DNA of 27,223 nt from an uncultured Collinsella sp. (GTDB lineage: Bacteria; Actinomycetota; Coriobacteriia; Coriobacteriales; Coriobacteriaceae), in NCBI GenBank assembly GCA_902489855.1, contig CABUBS010000004.1, positions 1-27,223 on the forward strand, in the 5' to 3' direction. Positions 14,590 to 21,545 of this stretch are shown piece after piece. The notes beneath the pieces are model-generated. The model was given only the letters and a program-made list of their open reading frames with translations, was not told the DNA's origin and did no database searches. How positions within the stretch are numbered: the first letter of the stretch is position 1; every line of letters begins with the position of its first letter. The position numbers and the translations under genes are program-made.

Positions 14590-14817
14590 TCAAAGAGATC
14601 GCGCCTCGTTCAAATGACCAGAGCGGTTTGGGAAAGTGAATAAGCTCCCTTTCCGCCTGCCACCCCCTCGCATATCCGCCACACACCAAGCATCGCTGGC
14701 TGCGGTTTCCCCCATTACATGGGACGCACGCGCCTTACGACCCGCGCCGAGCCGTATGAACCCGTCCTCCAACGGCACCCGCACGCTCATCGCGTCCGGC
14801 AGAAGCGACCGCCGCAT
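14590..14817 (-). pseudogene. Possible remnant of a phage head-connector/minor capsid gene
   Basis: The segment beginning MRRSLLPDAMSVRVPLEDGF resembles the start of small minor-capsid proteins of siphophage head clusters. The rest of the frame shows no conserved pattern and the region is short of coding features. It is proposed mainly because it lies just downstream, on the same strand, of a scaffold-like fragment. It may be chance. Confidence 0.25.
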
Positions 14818-14911
14818 CGGCGCCGCCCCGGCATCACGCCACCCCGCAGAATGCGATCCCCGCGCCGCTAAGCTCCGCCAGCACGGCGCGGGCCGCCTGC
14901 GTTGGCCCGCT

Positions 14912-15289
14912 CTACACGCCGTCGCCCACATGGCGCGACACCTTGAGCGCCACCACGTCGCCGCCGTGATCCGCGAGCAGAGCCTTGGCCGCCGTTACGC
15001 TGCGAGCGCCCACGAGGCGCAGCTCGTACTCCACGCGCTCGTCCGTAGCGGCGGTCTTCACCGCCTCGATCTCACCGCGAAGCGCCTCGGCAGCCTCCTT
15101 GGAAGCGGAGGCATCGGCCACCTGTGCCTCAAACTCCGCGATCCGCTCGTCCCGCTTCGCAAGCATCGCCTGGTAGTCGTCGCCGGCTCCGCCCAGGGCC
15201 GTCACTTCCCCTTGCTCCTGCGCGTCTTCCGAGCCCGCCTCTTGCTGCTGCGCCTCGTCCGCTTGCCCGCCATTCGATCCCTCCTTCAC
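14912..15289 (-). pseudogene. Truncated phage scaffold/minor structural (GP20-like) protein
   Basis: A 125-residue frame from a GTG at 15289. It has an acidic Gln/Glu-rich N-terminus (1-40), a coiled-coil stretch MLAKRDERIAEFEAQVADAS, and the block YELRLVGARSVTAAKALLAD followed by HGGDVVALK. That block resembles the C-terminal helix of phage GP20/DUF4355-type scaffold proteins (pattern AGAKNxKAVKALLD). The usual continuation of the family is replaced by an unrelated few residues, so the 3' end is broken. No capsid, portal, terminase or integrase genes are present. A decayed prophage scrap is the best reading. Confidence 0.45.
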
Positions 15290-15326
15290 GAGAACCGCCT
15301 TTCCGCTCGTACGGCAAGCACAACAA

Positions 15327-15370
15327 GATGCCCGCCTGGTTACTCATCAAGAGCAGCCTAGGCGGGCGTC
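15327..15370. repeat. Eleven-base inverted repeat upstream of the sce7726-like gene
   Basis: Arms gatgcccgcct (15327-15337) and aggcgggcgtc (15360-15370) pair with one G-U. There is an A-run on the plus strand after it, so only a minus-strand transcript could use it as a terminator, and its U-tract would be poor. It may mark the edge between the phage remnant and the defence-like module. Confidence 0.5.
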
Positions 15371-15498
15371 AAAAAGTCAACCGCGCATCGGAGCCGCAAG
15401 GCGGCAGTGCCCGAAGAAATACGTCCCACTGGGTTACACACACCGAACTTAAGAAGCGTTTTTGGGCCATCATGGTAAAATTCCCATCGGAGGTAACG

Positions 15499-16320
15499 AT
15501 GGAGACCATGCTACTTGATGACATAGAGTTGAGGGAGACTGCAAAGCGGCTCTACGATTCATACTCGACTGTTCTCTCCGAATCCAAGCTCATCTCCATC
15601 ATCCAAGACGTCCTCGGCGACTTCGCCCCCGCGCTCGACTCCAAATACGCGGCCCGAAGGACCATCAACGACTTGGTGATGGGTTATTACCCGAACGAAG
15701 CCACCATCAAGGCCAATTTCATCGATAGGGTCCTCTTTCCGCTGAGCCCCGCGAACATCTCCATCTTCGAGCTTCCCATCGGCAACAGCCGCGTGGACAT
15801 GTGTAAGGTCAACGGCCACAGCGCCGCCTACGAGATCAAGACCGACCTCGACACGTTCGATCGTCTCGAGGGCCAGTTGAGCGACTACTTCGACGTGTTC
15901 GAGACCGTCTACGTCGTGACGTCCGACAAGCGTTGGCAAGAACTGCCAAGCTACGTCCCCGAGGCCTGTGGGATTTACTCCTACAGCCAGGACGCAAGGG
16001 ACGGCTCCTATCACTTCAAGGCACAGCGCAAAGCCATCAAAAGCACCAACCTGGACTCCGAAAAGCAGCTCGCGGTCATGCCCAAGCGCGCCCTCTGCGA
16101 GACCTTCGGCATCGACGGCGGGGGCACGTCAAAGCCCGCCATCATTCAAGAGTGTCTTGCCGAGAACAGCCAAGCCAAAATCAATCGGCTGTTTAAGGCC
16201 TATCTCAAGCAACGCTACGGTGCCTACTGGGAGCACTTCTGCAAAGTAAAGCCGCGAATCTTGGGTATCGATTATGAGTGGTTCTACCGCAACAGGTTAG
16301 AGCCGGGGATTGTTTACTGA
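15499..16320 (+). CDS. sce7726-like protein with RecB-type PD-(D/E)xK nuclease signature
   Basis: A 273-residue soluble protein I place in the sce7726 family from its core pattern. Residues 88-130 hold the motif series of RecB/Cas4-like nucleases: E91 in IFELPIGN, D100 in SRVDM, E112 and K114 in YEIK, and Q126-Y130 in QLSDY (QxxxY). It is thus probably a metal-dependent DNA nuclease, acting in the cytoplasm on an unknown substrate. The N-terminal 80 residues are helical. The C-terminal third (190-273) ends in a YWEHFCKVKPRILGIDYEWF segment. Start: GGAGG (15489-15493) is five bases before the ATG at 15499. In-frame sequence upstream is non-conserved. Its stop overlaps the stop of the convergent sce7725-like gene by 7 bp, and these families are known to occur as neighbours, which suggests one system. 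Confidence 0.75.
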   Translation: METMLLDDIELRETAKRLYDSYSTVLSESKLISIIQDVLGDFAPALDSKYAARRTINDLVMGYYPNEATIKANFIDRVLFPLSPANISIFELPIGNSRVDMCKVNGHSAAYEIKTDLDTFDRLEGQLSDYFDVFETVYVVTSDKRWQELPSYVPEACGIYSYSQDARDGSYHFKAQRKAIKSTNLDSEKQLAVMPKRALCETFGIDGGGTSKPAIIQECLAENSQAKINRLFKAYLKQRYGAYWEHFCKVKPRILGIDYEWFYRNRLEPGIVY

Positions 16321-17432
16321 AACACCCTCGAAGATTCTGTTAGCTGCTGTATATAGCGGATAAGCGTGTACTTAATCCACTCGGCAAAGGTGCTTTGCGT
16401 GCCTCGAGCGTATTTTTCAGCAACAATGCCAAGGGCAAGGCAGTTCCCTTTGGGGTTAAGCGTGGCGTCGGCCAAGATGGCTGGGATGATGTCCTGGTAG
16501 CCGTTTGGCCCGCGATCATAGTCGTCGTTCACGAAGGTTTTGAATTCGTTCCTCGAGCCATCATAGAGAACGGCAAGGGCTCGCCCCTTGTTCGTTCCTC
16601 CGTATGGAAGGTTGTCGCGGAGTCCGCCGTAATCGCCGACACCTTGGAAACCATAGTTTGCAAAGGTGTCGAGGTGGCTATTGTTGATGATGTTGGCATA
16701 GTCTCCGTTGGGGAAATCCTTGCCAGTGGAGTTTCTCGCCCTTGGAGAGCAAAGCGCGATAAGATGGGCGGGAAGATTAAGGCGCCGAAGCTGCATACAC
16801 TCTATTGGCTTCGAGCGAATCGGCTGCTCGTTGAAATCATACAGAAGGAAATCGTCCGCCCGCAGAACTTGTTTGACCGCACTTTCATAGCCCTCAAGGT
16901 CGTCGATGCGAATCGCAATTCGCTGTGCCGGATTATCCACCCTCAATTGACCCGCAAGCGCCAAAACCTCATCGGGTTTCAGCGCGTCAATGCCACGCTT
17001 AACAGTGATGATGGGAATCAAGTTTGGGTACGCAGCAATTCCGAGGACCTTGGTCTTGTATAGCCCGAGGTCTCTGTTGAGTTGAATGACGAGGGGAATC
17101 TTGTCAGGCTTATAACGGTATCTACTGAGATCGCACCTGAAGTAGTCGACCAATACAGGGCGATTGGGGAATAATCGGGCAATCTTCTCAAGCGTAACGT
17201 CATGCGGAGAGGACAAGTCCTTTACTGCTCGGTGGATTATTTTCCCGCCCTTGCAGACTTTCTCCTCGCGAACGGTTTCGCCTGTAAACGGGTCAATCTT
17301 ATTGTCGTAGGTAAACTTCTCTTGAATGACCTCTACAAGGGGAATCATGTCGTCGCGTAACAGGCTCTTTTCCTGAAGAATCTTCATCGCTGCGAACTCG
17401 CTTTGCCGATTTTTGATGGCGATTACGTACAC
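16314..17432 (-). CDS. sce7725-like / beta-family protein
   Basis: A 372-residue soluble protein. It opens MYVIAIKNRQSEFAAMKILQ, then MIPLVEVIQ, the N-terminal pattern shared by the sce7725 and 'beta protein' families (MY-P-L-xRxxE-AL...PLIE). The middle alternates strands and helices as in a TIM-like barrel. A late block is GGTNKGRALAVLYDGS then FVNDDYDRGPNG. The biochemical function is unknown. It starts with GTG at 17432, eleven bases after the stop of the ImmA/IrrE gene, so it is the third gene of that operon. The adjacency to an sce7726-like nuclease, tail to tail with overlapping ends, supports the assignment. Base composition is visibly less GC-rich than in the housekeeping genes, consistent with transfer. 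Confidence 0.65.
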   Translation of the reverse strand: MYVIAIKNRQSEFAAMKILQEKSLLRDDMIPLVEVIQEKFTYDNKIDPFTGETVREEKVCKGGKIIHRAVKDLSSPHDVTLEKIARLFPNRPVLVDYFRCDLSRYRYKPDKIPLVIQLNRDLGLYKTKVLGIAAYPNLIPIITVKRGIDALKPDEVLALAGQLRVDNPAQRIAIRIDDLEGYESAVKQVLRADDFLLYDFNEQPIRSKPIECMQLRRLNLPAHLIALCSPRARNSTGKDFPNGDYANIINNSHLDTFANYGFQGVGDYGGLRDNLPYGGTNKGRALAVLYDGSRNEFKTFVNDDYDRGPNGYQDIIPAILADATLNPKGNCLALGIVAEKYARGTQSTFAEWIKYTLIRYIQQLTESSRVFQ

Positions 17433-17443
17433 GGCTCCGCCCC

Positions 17444-18508
17444 CTAGTTAAAGCGATCCTTCAAATCGTTCAGTTCAGCAAATGGCACAAAGCCGTCATG
17501 CTGCAGGAAGGCGACGACGATCCCCGGAGGCGTTCCCTGAGAAGCGGCAAAGCTCTTTACGGCGGCGCTGGAAAAATCTCCAGTAGATGCGAACGACTGA
17601 TAGCTGTCCTCGTCTACAAAAAACTTTCTCGCATACACATTGGCACGCGCGTCGTCCTCGTCAGAACTCTTGAACTTTGGGTCATCAATAGAAATGTCTG
17701 TACCCTTCTGTCCAAGCCCGTCGAGGAGATGCCCAATCTCATGAGCAATCGCAAACCATGCATCGCCATGGGTCTTGTAGCGTCCGCTGATGTAAATAGT
17801 CGGATGCCCGAGATAATACGTTAGGGCGCCTCGTACCTTGGCGTTGGCGATAGCCGGCCTATAAACCAAGTAAACGCCAACCGAGTTGAGCAGCATGCGG
17901 CAGCTCTTCAGCGAAGCCATGAAATCGGTGTTAGAGGCCACGTCCTTCAAATAGGAGATGGCATCGACAAAATCCTTCTTGGAGTATTCGGGAGAGTTCT
18001 CAGTGTCGTTCTGCTCCTCAATCTCTTCTTTGCAGAGCCCCAGCCAAACCACAACGGCTTCGGAATCGCCACCATCTTGCATGAACTCGATTCCGTCGGG
18101 AACGGCATTCCCATAGCGGTCAAAGTCCGTAATGCCGAGTATCTTCAGCATCGCGATAGCCTGCTCAACGAGGGACATGCCGCCCACACGTCCAAAAGCC
18201 TCCTTGAAATGAAACCTCTTGGCGATCTCCTTAAGGTCAAGCTCCTCCAGATGCGCCTCCTCGCGTTCGCGGGCAAGGTACTCCTGATACTTGACCTCAT
18301 AGTTAAGCCAAAAACTCGCGGGAACGTCGGGCATGACCTTCTCAAGCTTCAGCGCCATGTCCTCGGTAAGCCTGGTCTTCCCGTTCAGAAGCTGGGAGAG
18401 GTGGCGCTCGCTCACGCCGGTACGCTTCGAAACTTCCTTTTGGGTCAAACCACGCGCATCAAGGTATTCCTTGATGATCTCGCCGGGCGCGACGATGAAA
18501 TCACTCAT
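17444..18508 (-). CDS. HigA-type HTH plus ImmA/IrrE metallopeptidase protein
   Basis: A 354-residue cytoplasmic protein. Residues 5-65 are an XRE/HigA-type helix-turn-helix (LTQKEVSKRTGVSERHLSQL at 21-40). Residues about 205-300 are an ImmA/IrrE zinc peptidase with FAIAHEIGHLLDG: H256, E257 and H260 form HExxH. The usual glutamate third ligand in the helix before AN-x-(F/Y)-A is E284 or an Asp at 285/286, so the ligand is uncertain. The HTH half should repress the operon as an antitoxin. The peptidase half could cleave a regulator in response to a signal. The start at 18508 has AGGAG nine bases upstream. It lies 22 bp after the toxin gene and 11 bp before the sce7725-like gene. Confidence 0.88.
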   Translation of the reverse strand: MSDFIVAPGEIIKEYLDARGLTQKEVSKRTGVSERHLSQLLNGKTRLTEDMALKLEKVMPDVPASFWLNYEVKYQEYLAREREEAHLEELDLKEIAKRFHFKEAFGRVGGMSLVEQAIAMLKILGITDFDRYGNAVPDGIEFMQDGGDSEAVVVWLGLCKEEIEEQNDTENSPEYSKKDFVDAISYLKDVASNTDFMASLKSCRMLLNSVGVYLVYRPAIANAKVRGALTYYLGHPTIYISGRYKTHGDAWFAIAHEIGHLLDGLGQKGTDISIDDPKFKSSDEDDARANVYARKFFVDEDSYQSFASTGDFSSAAVKSFAASQGTPPGIVVAFLQHDGFVPFAELNDLKDRFN

Positions 18509-18530
18509 AGCTATCTTCTCCTCTCCTAGC

Positions 18531-18845
18531 TCAGTGGTAGTCCTGAATATCCACGATGCAGACGCTGGTGATCGTCGTAAGGTCATCCGGGTCAAACTCC
18601 CCGACGGGACGGATGACCAGTCTCATGTTCTTGCTGAGGTCGATTCCCCAACAGCCCTCAAAGTTGCCGGTCAGCTTGTGCCTGCGCGGCGGCGGCAGAT
18701 GGGTAATCTGCGAAAGGTCATTCGCAACCCGCAGATCGGAAAGACGATGAATGAGGTTCTTGGCTATCTTGCCGTAGTTCCTCGTTATCGCCCTCTGATC
18801 CTTAAGGCTCTTCTCCAGCGACTTGCTTGCATATTCGATATCCAT
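18531..18845 (-). CDS. HigB/RelE-family toxin
   Basis: A 104-residue protein of the RelE/ParE superfamily, HigB (killer-protein) type. It begins with MDIEYASKSLEKSL and has two N-terminal helices. The core strand region RRHKLTGNFEGCWGIDLSKN is followed by MRLVIRP, the usual HigB order. Relatives are ribosome-dependent mRNA endonucleases. The strong site AAAGGAGG stands five bases before the ATG. It is the first gene of the operon and is followed by its HTH partner. The order toxin then antitoxin is typical of HigBA. The promoter lies within two dyad operators. Confidence 0.85.
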   Translation of the reverse strand: MDIEYASKSLEKSLKDQRAITRNYGKIAKNLIHRLSDLRVANDLSQITHLPPPRRHKLTGNFEGCWGIDLSKNMRLVIRPVGEFDPDDLTTITSVCIVDIQDYH

Positions 18846-18864
18846 CGCCACCTCCTTTGATAGA

Positions 18865-18913
18865 AGGATATTGCAATTGACCTCTGAGGTCAATATTGAC
18901 TTTTAAGATCAAT
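18865..18913 (-). promoter_or_regulatory. Promoter and twin operator of the toxin-ImmA operon
   Basis: On the minus strand TTGACC (18888-18893) and TATCCT (18865-18870) are 17 bp apart. The -35 is inside a perfect 19-bp dyad, attgacctctgaggtcaat (18876-18894). Directly next to it is a second, weaker 19-bp dyad, attgacttttaagatcaat (18895-18913). Two abutting palindromes on the promoter fit cooperative autorepression by the HTH partner. Confidence 0.7.
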
Positions 18914-18966
18914 TTAATTCTGTACCTAGACCACTCAGACTGATACTCGTCTGACGTTAGGGTTTT

Positions 18967-19155
18967 CTAATGAGCGGTGCCACCTCTTAAATACTCTCGC
19001 ATAAACCGCCCAATCTCTTCTCCGAAAACGCTCAAGCCGCCCGATGCAATAAGCTCTGGATGCACCCTAACCCCATTAATATCCCAGCCATCATCCCTGA
19101 CATGCTGGAATTCAGTGAAATGCCCGCCACTCACAGGGCTGCCGCATGGATACAA
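18967..19155 (-). pseudogene. Unidentified coding remnant
   Basis: A 62-codon frame ending PELIASGGLSVFGEEIGRFM and REYLRGGTAH, with DDGWDINGVRVHPE before it. Its codon use and amino-acid pattern look coding, but there is no proper start with a ribosome-binding site; the only frame-opening codon is a TTG with none. It may be the 3' end of a lost gene. The family is not recognised. The rest of 18914-19234 shows no gene. Confidence 0.3.
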
Positions 19156-19234
19156 AATGGGACGTAAATATCAAAATTCCGCGCACATCCCGGCGCCAAA
19201 CCACGTTATGCCCTATAGGAGGTGAGGGAAGAGA

Positions 19235-19771
19235 ATGCATAGCTTTCCATACGGCAGCAACGGCAGGGCGGACGCGCCAGGCCGCGAGAACGACTCTTTG
19301 GTAGGGCGCTTCGCAGAGGAGCACTACGACAAGGTATACCGCTACTGCGCGCGAAGGCTCCCCTCGAAAGAGGATGCCCAAGACGTGACGCAGGAGGTGT
19401 TCCTTCGGCTCGTGCGGAGCGATGCGCTATACGCCGAGCATGGAAAGCCCCTTGCGTATCTCTACGCCTGCGCGCGCAATGTCTGTGCCGACTTCTACCG
19501 AGGTCAGAGACCGGTTGGTGCCTTGGACGAGGACGATGTGCAGACAATTCCTGACGTGCGGCATGCAGACATGGACGGACGGCTGACCATGGCGGGTGCC
19601 CTCGCCCGCCTTACGGAAGAGGAGCGCGAGGTCATCGAGCTTCGCTACGGCCAGGACCTGCCTATGTCCGATATCTCCGCCGTGACGGGGAAGTCGAGGT
19701 TCGCTCTCTATCGAATCGAGCGGCGCGCGCTCGGCAGGCTCAAGGAACTGATGGGAGAAGGCAATGGATGA
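19235..19771 (+). CDS. RNA polymerase sigma factor (ECF type)
   Basis: A 178-residue sigma-70 family factor. Region 2 spans about residues 22-90, with EEHYDKVYRYCARRLPSKED, DVTQEVFLRLV and AYLYACARNVCADFYR. Region 4 spans about 118-172, with LTEEEREVIELRYGQDLPMS and a helix-turn-helix, DISAVTGKSRFALYRIERRA. There is no region 3, as in ECF factors. It should direct transcription of a small regulon, probably including its own operon. AGGAGG lies eleven bases before the ATG, a little long. Its stop overlaps the start of the membrane-protein gene by 8 bp. The signal is not evident; envelope stress or a peptide antibiotic is a guess based on the ABC genes downstream. Confidence 0.88.
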   Translation: MHSFPYGSNGRADAPGRENDSLVGRFAEEHYDKVYRYCARRLPSKEDAQDVTQEVFLRLVRSDALYAEHGKPLAYLYACARNVCADFYRGQRPVGALDEDDVQTIPDVRHADMDGRLTMAGALARLTEEEREVIELRYGQDLPMSDISAVTGKSRFALYRIERRALGRLKELMGEGNG

Positions 19772-20549
19772 CTCGAAGCTAAAGGATGCGCTGAGGAGCT
19801 ACTACGCCGCCGACGCGGCATCCCCCGATGCCTCGGCGCGCAAGCGCACCTTGCTGCTCGTGGAAGCAGAGGCGGCTCGCGCCTGCGGAGGCGCGAGGGA
19901 GGCGGATTACATCCCGCTCTGGCGGTTCGTCGCGAGCCAGGTCCGGTTCGTGCGTCCCTGGGCATGGATGCTCCAGATCGCGCTTCTGGCATGCATGCTC
20001 GTTCTCGTCGGCGTGATCGGCCCGCGCTCGGGAAGTCCCGTCGTCGTCATGGCGGCATCGGCCCTCTCGGTTGCCATAGCGGCACCATCGGTATTCAAGA
20101 GCTTCGAGACCCGCGTCTGCGAGATGGAGTACTCGTGCCGGTTCAGCTGCGTGCAAGTGTTGGCGAGCAGGCTTTTGCTTTTCGGCCTTGCCGACGTGCT
20201 TTGGATTACGCTCTCCGTTGCGGCAGTGCCAACGCTCGCGGGGATCGACGCGCTTCGCGTACTGCTGTACGCATGCACGCCGTTCTTCTGCTCGTGTGCC
20301 GCCTGCTTCTATGCGGCGCGCCGTCTGCCGGGCAACTCGCTCGTCGCCAGCGTCGCCCCTGCGATGTCCGTACTCGCAGCGCTCTGGCTGCTGAGCACGG
20401 CGTTCCCCCTCTGGTACGAGGGCGCGTCTCTCGCCGTATGGGTCACGGCGCTCATGGCCTCCATGGCGCTCACCGCCCTGGAGGCGTCAAGGCTCATACG
20501 CTGCGTCTCAGGCGGCCTCTCGCCACGCCCGTCAAAGGCGGCACTCTAG
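19764..20549 (+). CDS. Membrane protein coupled to the sigma factor (possible anti-sigma)
   Basis: A 261-residue protein with a cytoplasmic N-terminal part of about 60 residues (LKDALRSYYAADAASPDASA), then about six hydrophobic segments (roughly 66-86, 92-110, 128-158, 163-184, 192-214, 220-240). The ATG overlaps the sigma stop (ATGGATGA), and no other start is plausible. A cytoplasmic helical head joined to membrane helices, translationally coupled to a sigma gene, fits an anti-sigma factor, but no known anti-sigma zinc motif is present. Equally it could be a subunit of the ABC exporter downstream. Confidence 0.7.
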   Translation: MDDSKLKDALRSYYAADAASPDASARKRTLLLVEAEAARACGGAREADYIPLWRFVASQVRFVRPWAWMLQIALLACMLVLVGVIGPRSGSPVVVMAASALSVAIAAPSVFKSFETRVCEMEYSCRFSCVQVLASRLLLFGLADVLWITLSVAAVPTLAGIDALRVLLYACTPFFCSCAACFYAARRLPGNSLVASVAPAMSVLAALWLLSTAFPLWYEGASLAVWVTALMASMALTALEASRLIRCVSGGLSPRPSKAAL

Positions 20550-20597
20550 CTCTCCTCCTGCATGCCTGCAACATCGAACGAAGGACAAGGAACGAAC

Positions 20598-21278
20598 ATG
20601 GAACTCAGGCTTGACAGGCTCACCAAGCAGTTCGGCAGCCATATCGCCGTCGACCGCGTGAGCTTCAGCTTCACGCCCGGCGTCTACGGCCTACTCGGGG
20701 CCAACGGCGCAGGCAAGACCACGCTCATGCGCATGATATGCGACGTCATGAGGCCGACATCGGGAAGCGTGTTGTTCGGGGGCACCCCCATAGACCAGCT
20801 TGGCGACGGCTATCGGGCGCGCCTCGGGTACCTGCCCCAGGACTTCGGCTACTACCCGGACTTCACGGCCTGCGATTTCATGATGTACCTGGCATCGCTC
20901 AAGGGGCTCACCGCGCAGCAGGCGAAAGTGCGTACGCGCGAACTCCTGGGAGTTGTCGGTCTCGCAGAGGCCGCAAAGCGGAAGGTCAAGACCTTCTCCG
21001 GCGGCATGAAGCAGCGGCTCGGCATCGCCCAGGCGGTGCTCAACGACCCGTCTGTCCTCGTGCTCGACGAGCCCACCGCAGGGCTCGACCCCAAGGAGCG
21101 CGTCCGCTTCCGCAACCTCATATCCTCTCTCGCCCAAGACAAGATCGTCATCCTTTCCACGCACATCGTCTCTGATGTGGAGTACATCGCCGACGAGATC
21201 CTCGTGATGCGCGCTGGCGGCATCATCACGACGGGCACGGTCGACGAGATCACAGGGGACATCAGGGGATGCGTCTAG
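20598..21278 (+). CDS. ABC transporter ATPase (BcrA type), ended early by an amber codon
   Basis: A 226-residue ATPase. It has Walker A GANGAGKT (34-41), Q-loop Q81, signature FSGGMKQ (133-139) and Walker B VLVLDEP (153-159), all intact. It would power the permease encoded after it, in the style of bacitracin/lantibiotic exporters. The frame stops at TAG (21276-21278), but the same frame continues to 21545 with a typical family C-terminus. In homologues the position after the Val is commonly Trp in a VWE context, so TGG to TAG is the likely change. The nucleotide-binding domain is complete, so the short form may still fold. The start at 20598 has AAGGA six bases upstream. Confidence 0.85.
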   Translation: MELRLDRLTKQFGSHIAVDRVSFSFTPGVYGLLGANGAGKTTLMRMICDVMRPTSGSVLFGGTPIDQLGDGYRARLGYLPQDFGYYPDFTACDFMMYLASLKGLTAQQAKVRTRELLGVVGLAEAAKRKVKTFSGGMKQRLGIAQAVLNDPSVLVLDEPTAGLDPKERVRFRNLISSLAQDKIVILSTHIVSDVEYIADEILVMRAGGIITTGTVDEITGDIRGCV

Positions 21279-21545
21279 GAGTGCACTGTCGCCCCGAGGG
21301 AGGCAGACGCCATGTCGGCATCGCTCACGGTGGGCAACATCCACTACGCCCAGGACGGCTCTGCCATTGTTCGCGTGGTGGCGCAGCAGCGCCCGCATCC
21401 GAGCGCGCGCGCCGTGGAGCCGACGCTGGAGGACGTCTACCTCTACCTCTTCCAGGAGCAGTCCGGGGGCCTGCCGGTTTCGCGGACGAAAGCGGAAGCG
21501 GGACGGGACGCAATCGCACGCAGGAAAGGAGCGCGCCGTGGGTAG
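21279..21545 (+). pseudogene. Detached C-terminal part of the ABC ATPase
   Basis: This continues the ATPase reading frame past the amber codon without any shift: ECTVAPREADA, then MSASLTVGNIHYAQDGSAIV and the family-typical end AVEPTLEDVYLYLF. Its TAG stop at 21543-21545 overlaps the GTG start of the permease (GTGGGTAG), showing that the original gene ran to this point. An ATG at 21312 happens to have GGGAGG eight bases upstream, so a separate peptide of 77 residues could be made. Confidence 0.75.

Noticed and set aside
15260..15300. A 23-residue basic peptide starting at an ATG with a GGAGG upstream (minus strand)
   Set aside because: It overlaps the scaffold-like fragment in another frame and shows no conserved feature.
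15124..15498. N-terminal extension of the sce7726-like protein by 125 codons
   Set aside because: The sequence is low-complexity Pro/Ser/Arg, crosses an inverted repeat and phage remnant, while a strong ribosome site lies before the ATG at 15499.
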